A stretch of 64,000 nt of DNA from NCBI GenBank assembly GCA_022539475.1, contig VCMS01000022.1, positions 666,237 to 730,236 of the forward strand, in the 5' to 3' direction. The notes below the pieces were generated by a model, which searched no databases, had not been told where the DNA came from, and saw only the letters and a program-made list of their open reading frames with translations. Positions 11,106 through 23,326 of this stretch are shown here, in pieces (the stretch's first letter is position 1; each line of letters starts with the position of its first letter). This stretch comes from Gracilaria domingensis (Eukaryota > Rhodophyta > Florideophyceae > Gracilariales > Gracilariaceae). The translations under genes were made by a program, and so were the position numbers.

Positions 11106-11815
11106 ATCTGTGTACTTCTCTGGGGCGGAGCTGCGTGCTCACCGCTTGCGGCGGGAGGCTCCACCTCGGGTGGCTTTACAACCGTGCGTGCACGTGATTC
11201 TAGCGACGGTTGGCTGCCAAGTTACCTCTGGAGAACCGCTTCTTTGTTACAGGTGTCCTCCGGCGGCTGCGCCGTTGGCCCTTGAGCGTCTTTGCTCGAA
11301 TTTACGTTCTGAACGGTTACTTCCGGGTTACCGGGGTTATCGGCACCGCCGGCGGCTTCCGATCTCGCGATCTCCGCACGCAGCTGCACTTGCGCCGATA
11401 TTTCATGCCCAACATTTGGTGCTGTACCGTCCATGACGTGAACTCTTCCCGCAGTGTCCGGTTTTCGGACGGCTGTACTGCCGGTTTCTACCGAGTCACT
11501 CGGGACTTCCCTTCCCTCAGCTTGTGCCTGCTCCGCAGGATTTCACAGACTTCCTAGTTGTTCTGCATCGCGTTGCGCGGTGGTTGGCGATTTTGCTGCG
11601 CTTTCCCCAGTGGGGCTTCGTTCCGACGACGTCGGCTCGGTGGCGACGGCATCCTTCGACGTCGCTTCGCCCAGGGCGGCTGGGAGGCCACGAGGCTCTG
11701 TTGACTTAACCGAATCCGCTTCTACGTGAATGTCCTTACCCGGCGACGGTGTAGACTTCCCGGCAACGAGGCTGTGTGTGTGGCGAGCGAGCGTGCCTTG
11801 CGGAGGCGATGCCCG
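11106..11815 (-). other. Linker region between integrase and repeat tract in L
   Basis: This GC-rich interval of element L corresponds in position to the 57710-58290 linker of element R. Several overlapping short frames occur on both strands with no recognisable domain. Confidence 0.35.
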
Positions 11816-13635
11816 CTAGCGTACCGGAACATCCGGAGAGCTCCGTAAAGTCCTTCCGTCACGTTTGTCCTCACAACGCGACATCGGCAAAGAAGTCTCA
11901 GCAGAGCTGATAACATCCTCCCCCTTAGATGGAGCGGCGTAGGGAGTAACAGAATGTCCCGCATCGCGGGTAGGTGAAACCAGCGATTGGAAAGAAACGG
12001 GGGTGCCATGAAGGAGATCATTTTCCGACACAGTCGGGGGGGCCGACTCGATCGGGAGGTCTGTAAGGCCTCGATGGGAGTGGGGCAGGACGCAGGGTCT
12101 TGTCACCATATTTGTTTCCGGTGTTACCGGCGTTGTTGACTCCGTAGACACGGGCTCCGTACCAGACGGGGGAACCTCAAGCGAGGGTGGAGGGGCCAAT
12201 ACCACGCGGTCGCGAGAGATCCGCTCATGCGCGTCGGCGATCTCGACTACAACAGTGTCCGGTGCAACCGTGATTACCTTATAAGGTATATCCGCCACAG
12301 GCGAGAGCTCATGACGTTTGCCCTTCTCAGGGTTGTAGTGCTCCTTCCGTATGAAGACATGGTTGCCTACGGTGAGCGGTTCAGGGGTCCTTCCTCGCAA
12401 GCGAGTATCAAAATTACGCTTGTAAGCGGCTTGGGCTTTCGCCATTGATTTCCGGGCGGCCGGTACTAACTTCGTCAGCGAAGCCTTCCATTGTTGGCGA
12501 TAATCACCCGCAGATGAGAAACTGCCCAAGGTAGCTTGTGATTCCAACGCAAATGGCGGGGGTGTCCTTGACAAGACCAGTTCGAATGAATAAACACCAC
12601 TAGTCCTGTGTACCTGCGTGTTATACGCAAGGTTAACGCGTCGCTGTATAAGTCCCATGTTTTTGGGTGGTCAGCAACGCAGGAAGGGAGAGATGCCAGC
12701 ATCATACGGTTGTACGGTTCAACTTGCCCATTACATTGGGAATGGTAAGTGGTCGTGAAGAGGTTATTCACGTCCATGATGCAGCATACATCCTGGAAGA
12801 ACCGGGATGCGAATTGCTTTCCGTTATCGGATAACAACTCCACAGGAAGACCGTACACGAAGATCTAGTGCGTGGCGAACGCCTGCGCGACTGTGAACGC
12901 GGGGATCCTCTTTAGAGATACTGTCCGAACCAGTTTCGAGAACCGATCCGTGATAACGAGAAGGAACTTATTGCCTCTCCGAGTGATAAGCAGTGGTCCG
13001 AGAATATCGATTGCCACAAATTCAAGCGGCACCCTGGAAGGGAACAGTTTCACTTTCTTCGAATTCTTTCGAAGTTTCACACGATTTCTCGTGCAATAGG
13101 CACAGAAGCCTACCGTAGCGTAACAATCTACCGCAATGGCGGGCCAATAGAAGTCTCTTCTCAAGGTGAGGTACAACTTTCTTCCACCTGCGTGGCCACC
13201 TAACGTTGCGTAATGCGAAAGGTGTAGGACCCTAGTCTGCAACGAGTGTGGTACCACAACTTGTGGGTGTGATTCGACTGTCCTTAGGAGGTAGCCGATG
13301 TGGTTGACCTCGAATGGGAGGTTGGCTCCAGCGTTAAGTAGGGCACGGATCGTGATGCAGGACCGGTCTCCATGCTGTTCTCGGATCATTTCTTCCAGTG
13401 ATACCGGTACAAAATTTCCCGGTAGGGGCTTTACAGCCTCGGCTTTGCCTGCAACAAACAGTTCATCAAACTCAGCCTCCATATCGTCCCAGTCATCTGT
13501 CCAGTCGTCAAGCCGCCATTCCGGGGGTTCCGGTTCATTATCGTCGACGACGAAGCAAGGATTGTCAGCGTCCTCAACGACCAGAGTTTCTTCATTCGTG
13601 GGTAAGCGCGACAGCGCGTCCGCCTGGGTGTTCAT
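11816..13635 (-). pseudogene. Gypsy integrase region of L
   Basis: The minus-strand frames carry an integrase zinc-binding region (LRRDFYWPAIAVDCYATVGF, then CAYC), the core beginning EFVAIDILGPLLITRRGNKF with ITDRFSKLVRTVSLKR, LLSDNGKQFASRFFQDVC and a terminal domain with NHVFIRKEHYNPEKGKRHEL and SPVADIPYKVI. These match element R block for block. The protein would insert the cDNA copy into host chromatin. The region is broken. Confidence 0.75.
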
Positions 13636-13725
13636 GGTCCCTTTTTTGTATACGACGGAATTCCGCTAGCCGGAGCCTCCACCGCATGAGGCGGCCTGAT
13701 GGGTCAGAGATATTCATCAAAGACC

Positions 13726-16111
13726 TCAACGAGAAAGATCCGTGTCCACGGTGAAGTGCACACTGAGCAGATAAGGACGGAGGGTGGATAATGCCAATAC
13801 GACTGCAAGGCACTCTTTCTCCGAAATGGAGTAGTTTCGTTCATGAACCTTAAGCGAACGTGACCAGTACCCTATGGGTTTTCGTTCTCCCTCGGGAGTG
13901 GTTTGGAACAGCGCGCAGCCTACTTGGTATTCGCTCGAGTTCGTGTCCACGGAGAACGGCAATCCCGGTTTTGGTAACGATAGGATCGGTGCTGATGTAA
14001 CAGCCTCCTTCAAGGAGTTGAAGGCTTCCGCTTGTGCGGGCGTAAAGGGGTCCAGTTTTGGTGGCTGACTTTTTCGAAATAGAGCGTTAAGGGGAGCCGC
14101 AATGTCCGAAAAGTTCGGTACAAACCGTCTGGAGACGTTGACCAACCCTAAGAAGGAGCGTAATTCCGTTTGAGTTCGCGGTTCCTTCGCCTTGGCGAAC
14201 GACTTGACGCCAGCTTTCTTGATCGTCAGCCGTACTGGACGGACAATGTGTCCAAAATACTTGACGGTGTCGGTGAAGAATTCACACTTCCTCAACTTGA
14301 GGGTTATTCCTGCATCACGTAGAGTGGTCATCACGTCCCTGACATATGTGAGATGATCGTCCAGATTACTCGAAAACACGATGATATCGTCAAGGTAGAC
14401 GAGACTGGTCCACCATTTGAAGCGGCTCAACAAGATATCGATGGCACTCTGGAACGTAGCGAGCGCGTTGGTTAAGCCGAAAGGCATCCGCTTGAAGCGG
14501 TAGGAGCCCGAGTGGCACACGAACGCAGTCTTATCGCGGTCTTCCTCCCTGACGAGGACTTTCCAGTATTCCCAATTGGCATCCAATGCCGTGAACAGGG
14601 TAGCGTCGCCGAGCGAATCGATGCACTCGCCCATACGGGGGATTGGGAAAGCGTCCCTTACCGTCATGGCATTGAGCCGGCGATAGTCGACACAGGACCT
14701 CCAGGTTCCGTCGGTCTTGAAAGCCAGTACCACTGGAGATGTCCACGGCGATTGCGCGCGTTCGATGACACCTGCGTGGAGCATCTTACCCACTTGGAAC
14801 TCTTCCTCTTCCCGAGCTTTCGGTTCTGCTCTGTAAGGGGATTGTGAAACCGGACGCGTGTTCGGTAACATATCGATACTGTGTTTCGTTGCATTTATCT
14901 CTCCAAGAGGGCCATCCCACATTCCAGTAAACTCCTGTAACATGTCTCTCAGACGTTCACGGTGCGACTCCGGTACATGACCGAGATCAAGTCCATCTAG
15001 CGCCTTCAAGGGGTCAACCTTGTCGTAGCTCGTGGGCTTACGCTCTTCTGTCCTTGACACAGGGTGTGGTTCCGAGTCAGTCGGTTTCTTCTCCTTTGCG
15101 ACGGTGTTGGTACCCGCATAAACAGCAGTAACTGCAGCTCCATTCCCCTCCTTAAATGAGGCGACGTCCTAGTCGGAGGTAACTAGTCCGAGGACATCGG
15201 CAGCCGTCATCTTCGTCGGAAGCATCGCGAGTGGGTGTGGTGTCACGGACCCAATGACTTGGTTTTTCACCAGATACTGGGGGTGCTGCCAGAGTTGGCA
15301 ACGAGTATCCGAAACGGAGTATCCGGTGTGACTTCGAGATGGCGAGTTGGCACTTCTCGTACAACGAGGTGAGCGGTTGAATAACCCGAAGACCGTGTTG
15401 ACGGGAATTAACTGACACCATAGCTTGGGACTCAGGCGGGATGCGGATCGACGCGGCGACGCAGAGCTTGGTGGAGTCGCGCGACGCCGGTGCCGGGGCT
15501 TGCGCAGCAGGGAGTGGAACTTGCTTCTGCGATGACCGCTTCAGCGTACGACGGACGATCGGTACCGATGAACCATCGTCAAGTTCTACACGCCTGAGGC
15601 GGGGCCTGATTGCACCGACAAACCTGTCGCAGTAATCGCAACCCAAAATGACTGGGGTAGCGAATGACCGACAAACAATGAAGTCGACCTTCACCACGGA
15701 GGTTCCTATACGCACGACTAAGTCGATTGTCCCCGCCGTTGTTAACGGGTTGTTATTCGCGTCAGCGACATCAGGAAGCACGGTGCGGCGGATACGTTCC
15801 CGCAATGGCGGTGTGAGAAGGGACTCCACGATGAAGTTCGGACCTGCACCTGTGTGTAGTACAGTCAGGTAACGCACCATAAACTGGGGACTCAGGCCAA
15901 GGTCAGCGTACCCCTTATAGTTTCGCTTGGCCATCAACATGATTCGGTCCAGGATCCGGTTATTCCTTACCCGTATCCACGGTCGACGCAGAACACCGAG
16001 GTGCTCCGAATCCGCGTCTGCGGCGTCTTTCTTCGAGAGGACTTTCACCGGGGAGCGAGGCAACGACGCCTCGGGCTTCAACAGCCTCAACTCTAAGGAC
16101 GTCTCTCTCAA
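13726..16111 (-). pseudogene. Gypsy protease, reverse transcriptase and RNase H of L
   Basis: A retropepsin-like segment is followed by reverse transcriptase (VLAFKTDGTWRSCVDYRRLN, FGLTNALATFQSAIDILL, and the catalytic LVYLDDIIVFS) and RNase H (FSVDTNSSEYQVGCALFQ, GYWSRSLKVHERNYSISEKE). The order protease, RT, RNase H, integrase identifies Ty3/Gypsy. A continuous 444-codon stretch covers most of RT and RNase H, so decay here is moderate. It is treated as a fossil. Confidence 0.8.
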
Positions 16112-16128
16112 AAGGGAGACTCCCTCGT

Positions 16129-17901
16129 TCAGTTTCTCTGAACTTCCGTTTGTGGCGGCTGCTCAGGTTCCTCGGCAACGAGTACTTGGGCTCGCTTGCC
16201 GCGGGGTCCCGCGTTCGTGGTATGGGGCTCGGCAGCATGCCGAGGGTTTGGATGCACGGGTGGTGCTTGGACATTCCGATGCGGCGGTGGTGCTGCGATA
16301 GCGTGAGAGAAGTCCGTCTTCGCACGCAAGTAAGTCATAGGGACGGTTTTCTTCTCCTCCGGAGTTAAAGGTTCATAGTTCACCGTGACCATGGGCATAT
16401 CCCTCATCGAGAGGAGGCACTGCGGTGAAATGTGACCATGCGTATAGCAAAGGTGACAGATCGGCGTTGCCATCCCCAAACGCGGGTTACTATTCCGGGC
16501 ATCGGTGAACCCTACCCTAGGGCGTGTGTTTCTCCATCCAGGCCGTTGGAAACGGATTGCTCCGTTCGCATACAAGATTCTTGGTCCGTTCACACGGTTA
16601 GAATCTGCGTAAAGCAGCGTACCGTCCCGAGCGGTATCGAAAGAAGCATCCGTCGTCGACGGTAGTTCCGTAGTTGGAATGGAACTCAGGCCTTTCTGGG
16701 CTAACTGGACGTTTTCATACTCCTTTGGGGAGGCCTCGCTCGCTGGCAGCGACAAAGATGGGAAGCCAGTCTCCATCATCAACGCCTTGGCGGACTTCGA
16801 CCCGGGAACAGGACCTCGTGCACGGAGTGCTTCATCCTCCGCTCGAGCGTACTAGACTAGCTCGAGGTAGGTAATTTTCCGCTTATCCTCGCGGTAGCGG
16901 GCGACCAAGGTCTTGATGGCTGGGTCGAGGCCGTCGACGAGCATCGTACAACGTTCCCATGCGGGGTAGACATTACCACAGCGATGGAAAGCCTTGTTCA
17001 GGCGTATCGAGTAGTCGGTTTCCGTCTCTCCAGACTTCTGCCGGGTCTCCCGGATTGCCAGGATGGCCGTGACGATTGCATCGTTGGTGGCGTACGGGTG
17101 TAGCAAGTACTACACCGCTTCCGGCCAACACGTAACCCCTCCTTCGGAGGCACGAGATGAGCCTCTTACAGAGTTGAACTGGTCTTCGGCCACTCCCCGT
17201 AAGAAATACGGGAACGCAATGTAGGCATGGCCTTCGTTCATCCCGAGAACATCGGCCTCCGTCACGAAACGGGCGAAAAAATCAAGCACCAGGACTGGGT
17301 CGCTTCCAGAAAAGGTCTGGTTACGCAGCGAGAGCTGCATACGTCGGATGCAGTCCTTGACCTTACCCGTCCCACGGGGTGTGCGATCCAATGAGAAATC
17401 CTCCAAACGGTAGTTTCGGTATGAAAGTAACTTCCGATACATCGCGTTCTTCGGCTTCAGCGCCTTCAGCCCGGAGTGCTTCCGTCTCTTCGACCGGGTA
17501 CGGACAACACCTTGGGTGGTCGATGACCGCTTAGAGCGTGATGAGTGCCCTGCACGACCATTATCGGATGAGGAATCGGATGAATCCGAAGTACCCGGAA
17601 CATCAGGTGCGTCGTCTGACGAACTCGAATACGAGTTGGAGTACTGATTGTCCTCCTTGACCTTCCGCCTGCGGCGAGATTTGTCCCGACCGGTGTTCTT
17701 GTCGCGATGCGACACTTCAAACTGCCCCGCCGAAGTGGCGAGTTCCGCGATAGCGGCCTCCTCCGACGTCTCCAGACGGCTCCGAATCCGATCGAGTCGG
17801 GTTTCAATTCCTTCCACGAAGGCAGCCGGTCCTTCAATGCATTCCAGCACGGGGTTGACATCGGACCGTAGGATACGGAGATTCTCTGCGACATCCTTCA
17901 C
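16129..17901 (-). pseudogene. Gypsy Gag region of L
   Basis: The frames contain a Ser/Asp-rich N-terminal linker, then the capsid-like block with MYRKLLSYRNYRLEDF, LVLDFFARFVTEADVLGMNE and RGSSRASEGGVTCWPEAV, and a nucleocapsid knuckle CHLCYTHGHISPQC (CX2CX4HX4C). Element R shows the same blocks with about two-thirds of residues shared by eye. The upstream end is abrupt near 17944, with no LTR visible. Confidence 0.75.
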
Positions 17902-17944
17902 AGGAAATGTGCGAACTCCCTCGTCTGTGTTTCCGGGATGCTAG

Positions 17945-18324
17945 TTTACAGTCCAAAAATCGCAGAAAAAAAATGCTAGTATTTCATATGTTAAATTGCG
18001 ATTAGTGGAAGTTTGAAGTGGAAGATAAACTAGAGTAAACTCCAGATTCTGCAGTATGGTTTGAATGGAATACTAGGCTTGACTTTCAAACTACGAGCTA
18101 TTTCTAAGAAATATGAAAGTTGCTAGAATCTTAGAACTAACTTCCATTTCTGCTAGTTCACTAGTACTACCGGTCCATCGGTCCAAAAGAGCCATCGGTC
18201 CGAAAGCACGGTGGAAGTTCCATCCTAGCAGAAATGAATGTTATTGATGCAGTATTGCAGGTTCATGCAAGGTATAGCACCACATGAAAACAGGTCCAAA
18301 CCGGTCATCGTACACATCTCCACC
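17945..18324. other. AT-rich spacer with CTAG-bounded inverted words
   Basis: No gene is seen. Words like CTAGTTTAC, GTGGAAGTTTGAAGTGGAAG, CTTCCATTTCTGCTAG and CCTAGCAGAAATG recur in both orientations, suggesting a small decayed non-autonomous element. The pair CCATCGGTCCAAAAGAG / CCATCGGTCCGAAAG is a short direct repeat near 18175-18205. Confidence 0.35.
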
Positions 18325-18872
18325 CTACTTCCCACCCCCGAAAATCCATTCTGACATCACCAAAGAAGCCCTGTATCATTTGGAAGACAATTACGCATCG
18401 AAACTCACCGAATAGATACCCTGAAAATGCTCTCGTTGCCCTCAATGTAGACATCCCCTTGGTTAGTTTTCTGTTGCCTAGTCTCTTCGTCCATCCCAAC
18501 ATGGAAATAAACACACTTACCTAAACATTCTTCGCCATCTTCATCTCCCCAACTCCCTCGAAAACATCTCAACTGCACAATTTCCAGCACCGCCACCGAT
18601 CCATTGCCATCCAACGCACCTGCACATGCACAAACACAAGCTAGTCAAATACTCCGTTAGATACTTTTCCATCTTCGAAACTTTCCCAAATGCACACTTA
18701 TCTACTTACCATGTGTCCCTACCTCACCAATAGCCTCGAAAACACGAATCAAACTGTCCCGAAAATCCTGCACATACACATAAAACAGTAACCAGTTAGC
18801 ATTCTTATCAGAACTCGAACAAAAAACATCTCGTACTTACCCCGACGCGTACCTTGCCATCCACACCGAACT
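18325..18872 (-). CDS. Spliced host gene, last five exons (unknown protein)
   Basis: On the minus strand I can place exons at 18841-18872, 18710-18767, 18521-18619, 18409-18420 and 18325-18350. Each is bounded by a GT donor (GTAAGTACG, GTAAGTAGA, GTAAGTGTG, GTGAGTTTC) and an AG acceptor (mostly GTGCAG, TTTCAG or GTCAG), and introns are about 57-100 bases. The joined frame stays open across all junctions and ends in TAG, giving DFRDSLIRVFEAIGEVGTH, then GALDGNGSVAVLEIVQLRC and a C-terminal FEWIFGGGK. One exon is only 12 bases. The 5' part is unclear because the gene runs into an inverted duplication. I do not recognise the family. It may be a decayed copy of a gene elsewhere. Confidence 0.55.
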
Positions 18873-18977
18873 CTGACGAACAAGAATTTGGAGTAATGGA
18901 AAAGAATGATTACCTGGAAGGCCTCCGTTGAGGTAATCATTCTTTCCATGACCCCAAACTCTTGTTCGTCAGAGTTC
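18868..18977. repeat. 46-base inverted repeat over a predicted intron
   Basis: Left arm 18868-18914 and right arm 18932-18977 are inverted copies of each other with a few mismatches and a 17-base loop. The arms carry the exon start and the intron upstream of it from the spliced gene, so a host gene segment seems to have been copied in reverse beside itself. Confidence 0.75.
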
Positions 18978-18979
18978 AG

Positions 18980-19760
18980 GGTCATTAGCATGATTCCTCT
19001 AGAAACCGAACCACACAGCCACATCGTAACCATTCTCCCTTATCCACTTCACCTAAAAAAACACGTTACACATAGGAAACGAACTTCGTTTCCTATGTGT
19101 AACGTGTTTTTTGAGGTGAAGTGCTTGAAGTAAACCACCGCCTTCCGCCCCATCCCCATTCCACTTCCAATCCAAAGATCCCGCACGCTATAACTCCATG
19201 AACCTATCGCGCTCATTCTCGCAAACAGCCCCCGCCGTGCAGTCACATATGCCGTTAGCTAACTCTTCGCTCTTCGAAACATTCTCAAATGAACACTCAT
19301 CTACTTACCATGTGTCCCCTACCTCACCAATACCCTCGACAACACGCATCAAACTGTCCCAAAAGCCCTATGCATACGCATACAACATTATCCAGTTAGC
19401 ATTCACATCAAAAGTCGAACAAAAAGCTTCTTAAACTTACCCATAGGCCCCCGCCCCAGACATTCAAGCTAACCTGCTTCCAAATCCTCTCCGTGCGTCT
19501 CGCAAAATCACGTAACGTTCCGCAGTTAGACTTCGCAAACACCATCAGCATCAAAAGGTCTCACTTACATTGAACCCATTCAGTACGCATCCCAAACATA
19601 AAAAACCTGAACTACTCCGGTTCCAATCCAAAGATTCCGCACGCTGCAGCTTCATGAACCTGTCGCGCTCATTCTCGCACACAGCCGCCGCCGCGCAGAA
19701 ACACTGGTCAGAGTCGCGCATATTCGCCATATCAAACATTTACGCCTCGACTTACCTGTT
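18980..19760 (-). pseudogene. Duplicated exons of the spliced gene
   Basis: The block 19290-19450 repeats 18675-18850, including an exon (19310-19368) reading FWDSLMRVVEGIGEVG between GTAAGT donors and a CATAG acceptor. A second pair of copies, near 19160-19250 and 19620-19715, encodes AVCENERDRFMKLQRAESLD in the better copy. The duplications are diverged by 10-20 percent and frames are not all kept, so this part looks like tandemly duplicated, decaying exons of the gene ending at 18325. Further GTAAG donor words occur near 19565 and 19752. Confidence 0.5.
19045..19123. repeat. 39-bp near-perfect hairpin
   Basis: Arms 19045-19083 and 19085-19123 are inverted copies with a single mismatch and a one-base loop. 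There is no terminator-like T-run context, and the hairpin lies inside the duplicated exon region. Confidence 0.85.
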
Positions 19761-19987
19761 TCGCACGTTTCACATCCCAGGACAGGACTCTGAGAGGCAA
19801 CGCCACTGAAGCTCACAGAAGAAGAACTTCAATCGCAGCCACACTGTACGTCAATCATCGCCGGCCGCGTAATACGCCGTCCGCGAAAATTTTTGAAAGT
19901 TGTGTTCAGAAAAGTTCGAAATCCTCCCCACACTGAAACATGCAGGAAAGGTACGTAAACGATCACGTGCACGGTGGAGTTGGTGGC

Positions 19988-19994
19988 GTATAAA
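19988..19994 (+). promoter_or_regulatory. TATA-like box before the transposase gene
   Basis: GTATAAA lies 114 bases upstream of the chosen ATG of the Plavaka-like transposase, in a stretch lacking other open frames. Assignment rests on position and word match only. Confidence 0.35.
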
Positions 19995-20107
19995 CACACT
20001 TTATACTCTCCTCTGCAGGGTGCTCCAAGATTCTGCGCCGCACCATCACCACCGACCTCCCTCTGCAAGCAACTTCCCCCACTACTTTCATACCCTCTCA
20101 CCCAGCC

Positions 20108-23100
20108 ATGCACAACTGTTGTTTCCCCCGCTGCTCATTCCATACACAGTCCCTCGCCTCTCTCGCCCAGCATCAGAAGCGATGCAGACACAGGACTGAC
20201 CCAAACCCGTTTCTCACCCCAACACCTCATCGAGGATCCCACTTCCCTCCCCGAACCAAGCGCCGCAGACTCAACAACACCGAACCCCCTTCCTTCCCCC
20301 CCTCTAACCGCCCGTCCGATAACGTAGCACTCGCAGACGATGACCCTTATCTCCAGGAACAGCTTGCTCTCTCCCTACGCTCATCCGACGCAGCACAGAT
20401 ACTCAGCCCGCATCACCAACTCGCCTCCCAGTCCCCTTCCACAGGCTCAGGTAACGCCTTCTCCCCCTCTCCACCCTCACAGAAAGACCACATCCCTAAC
20501 CTCGTCACCTACATATCCTCCATCGCCACAAAACTCGGAAAGCGTTCTGCTGACGAGCTCATCAACATTCTCAAGCAATCCACCTTTCCCTCTTCCCTCT
20601 TCCAGACCTCCATCACTTCCGCTGCCGAATGTCTGAAACTGCACTCCAAAATCTTCAAAGAAACAGTCAGCTCCATTGGGTTCACCTCAACCATCATCCA
20701 TGACAAAAACCATAACTTCTCCGTCACCCTCTACCTCAGGGACCCCGTTCAGGTTCTCCTACAACAACTTCGTCTCGCATCCCACTGCAACTCCTTCTTT
20801 CATCCAGTCAAACAAGCTTCAAGAACAGGAACTACCGCAATCGCACACCCTATGGCTTCGGAACTCGGCCGCCATGTCGTCCCGACTATCAAGAGGCATA
20901 TCATGCATTCTCCGGACCCCGACGTCATCTGGCACGATCCCAGTATCACCGGCACAGACTCGTTCGTCGGCCTCGTTCAACTATATTCAGACAAGTCTTC
21001 CACCTCTTTGAAAAGTTCTTCTGTTACGTCGTATCCTCTTCACATCACCCTCCTCAATTTCAATGACTCCTTCCGCAGAAAGTGCATCACGCAGAACTAC
21101 ACACTCGTCGGATACATACCCACATCCTTCACCTCCGACTCGTCCTCCACTGACACAGATTCCTTGGAAGTCGCTCCCTCAACCCCCAGCGTGACCCGCA
21201 TTGTGCGCATGCAGCTCGTCCAGGAGTCCCTAGAAACCATCCTCAAACCTCTGTATCATACCGGTATGAAGGGTTTTCCCTTCCGCGACGCCAAAGGAGT
21301 CCTTCGTCAATGCCATCCAGTCATCTCCAACTACAGCGCTGACATCCCCGAAGCCAAGGACATTCTCGCAGTACTTCATGGCACAAAGCCAAGCAAACCC
21401 TGCCACCGGTGTCTCCTCCCTCGTTCAAAACTCAACCTTTACCAACCTACTCTCACAGAGCGAACCCTCTCACACACTTTGCAAACCAGAAAAAAACATG
21501 ATGACCTACTTCTCGAGGCAGATTCTGCTCTCCTCTCCCATAGACCACGGGTTGCAAGGAACCTCAAAGAAGAAGCTGCAGAACTTCTCCACTCCACCTC
21601 TCTCTCTCCATACAAGTCCTTTCTGGAATCTTACCCTCTTCTCAACATCTCTTCACTGCTCACTCCTTATTCAATCTTCTCCTTCGAGCCCCTTCACAAC
21701 TTTCACCTTGGCATCTCTAAACTCATCAAACTCGCCACAATCGAACGCCTGAAGTCCGATTCTCTTCACACTTCCGTGGGCTTCAATGGATCCTCCAGGT
21801 CGTTTCGGTCCATCAGAACATCTATTCTTACTCACGCCAACTCCATCCTAGCTGACATCGAACGCTCGTTTCCGGCTCCAGGGCTTCATATTGATTTCTC
21901 GACATCTGAAAAGGGTAAGTCTCTCAACGGCTTCTTCACCACTGACGGAATCAGAGACATGCTAGAAGCAAAGGACTATCGCGCCCTCGACATGGTCTTC
22001 CCCTTCATCGGTGCATTCTTCGACCGTTGCTGCGGTGAAGTATCTCCCGCCCCAATAACCACCATTTTCACCTCTTACGTCGATCTCGTCAATAACGTTC
22101 TTCACTACCACACTGCCCCAGAATGGACTGATGATCGCTTACGCTCTTTGGAGACTCTCATCAAGAACTTCAAGACTCAAACTGTCTCAGTTTTGGGTCC
22201 ATACCAGGCCTCCAACTTTCGTACTCTCAAATTCCATCTCCTGGATCACATCATTCCAGACATCCGTCGATACGGAGGCCTCCATTTCGGTGATGCAGGT
22301 GTGTACGAGCACGCGCATCTCCTGTTCAAGAACCACTACCGCCGTACCTCTCGCAGAAGATCAACTGCGCATAAGGAAACAGTGGACTCAATCCAAGAGT
22401 CGCAGGATTTCTTACACTCCATCTCGGTAAGGAAACACTTCTCCATGTCTACCAACTCGGCCAGTCTTTTGTCGCAGCGGAGTCCCTCCATGGTTCGTGA
22501 TGGTAGTTCATTCTCCCTCTTCGACATCATCACGGCCGACAAGTATCTACGGTCCCATCCAAACGTCCCGTCATCTGCTCTCACAGATTTGTTCTCCAAA
22601 ACTACATTGCAGTTCATCAACCAAATCTCTCGCGACGCCCTCTCTTCCTTCCATACACTAAGCTTAGAAACTCTTCAACCGTTGGACAACCCCCATGACA
22701 TCAAAATCACCGTCGTTAACTCCGCTTACATTGTTTCTGGATTCTGCCCCTCGCTGGATGACTACGATCGTCACTTTCAATGCATTAGACTGCGAGAGCC
22801 GGAGCTCTCTTTGTGTGAACGTATTTTTGCAACCACTTCTTTCGGCCCTTCCAAGTCCCCAAAATTCTCTACCGTCCTGGTTAATGGAACTCCTCCTCCC
22901 GGTTGTGACTTCCCGACCGCATTGGTATGCAAAGTCTTTGCCCTGGTTCGCTTTAGCAGATGAAACCAAAGCAATTCCGATTCTGAATTTGCCTTTGTTC
23001 GCTTCTTCGAGGTAACGGAGCCGTTGGATAACATTGACGAATCCTTGAACTGCATTTCCCTCCGCTGGGCCACGGATGACGAGGAAGATCACACATTGCA

Positions 23101-23326
23101 AACCTCCAATTCTCTAAAACGGTCAGCAACTGCATCTGTATCCCCATGGTTCGGTCTCGTCCCATTCTCTTCGATCAAAGGCTCGGTACACATCCTCCGA
23201 CAAAACTATCCCGCACGCCCCTTTTTCCCTCCATTGCACTGGAAGTTCCACCGATTCTACATTAACAGATTCTATCGCAATCCCCGAGCTCGTTTACACT
23301 ACCATCCAATCACCAAACTTTCGTAA
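20108..23326 (+). CDS. Plavaka-like (CMC/CACTA superfamily) transposase
   Basis: The start is a C2H2-type finger (CCFPRCSFHTQSLASLAQHQ followed by KRC), then a Pro/Ser-rich linker and a long conserved body. Around residue 405-440 the pattern CHPVISNYSADIPEAKDIL, followed by PCHRCLLPR, matches the first catalytic-Asp block and CxxC of Plavaka transposases (Asp about 412). FEPLHNFHLGISK at 525-538 corresponds to the LHxxxxG block, with Glu where Asp is usual. GVYEHAHLLFKNHYRRTS near 732 fits the final catalytic-Glu block. The enzyme would cut and rejoin its own element's ends in the nucleus. One in-frame TGA at 22961-22963 precedes a further 120 codons in the same frame, so this copy may be recently dead, recoded or shorter. 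Terminal inverted repeats were not found. Confidence 0.75.

Larger units (their letters stand above)
7988..17944 (-). mobile_element. Chromodomain Ty3/Gypsy element L with convergent accessory ORF
   Basis: On the minus strand lie Gag with a CCHC knuckle, aspartic protease, reverse transcriptase, RNase H, integrase and, after a 1.2-kb interval, a chromodomain. Downstream of these and pointing the opposite way is a second gene (7988-9907, plus strand). Element R at the other end of the window has the same plan and clearly related proteins, so the two are diverged members of one family. L is a fossil with around ten breaks. Its 5' LTR is missing or unrecognisable, because Gag simply stops matching near 17944. 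Confidence 0.8.
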
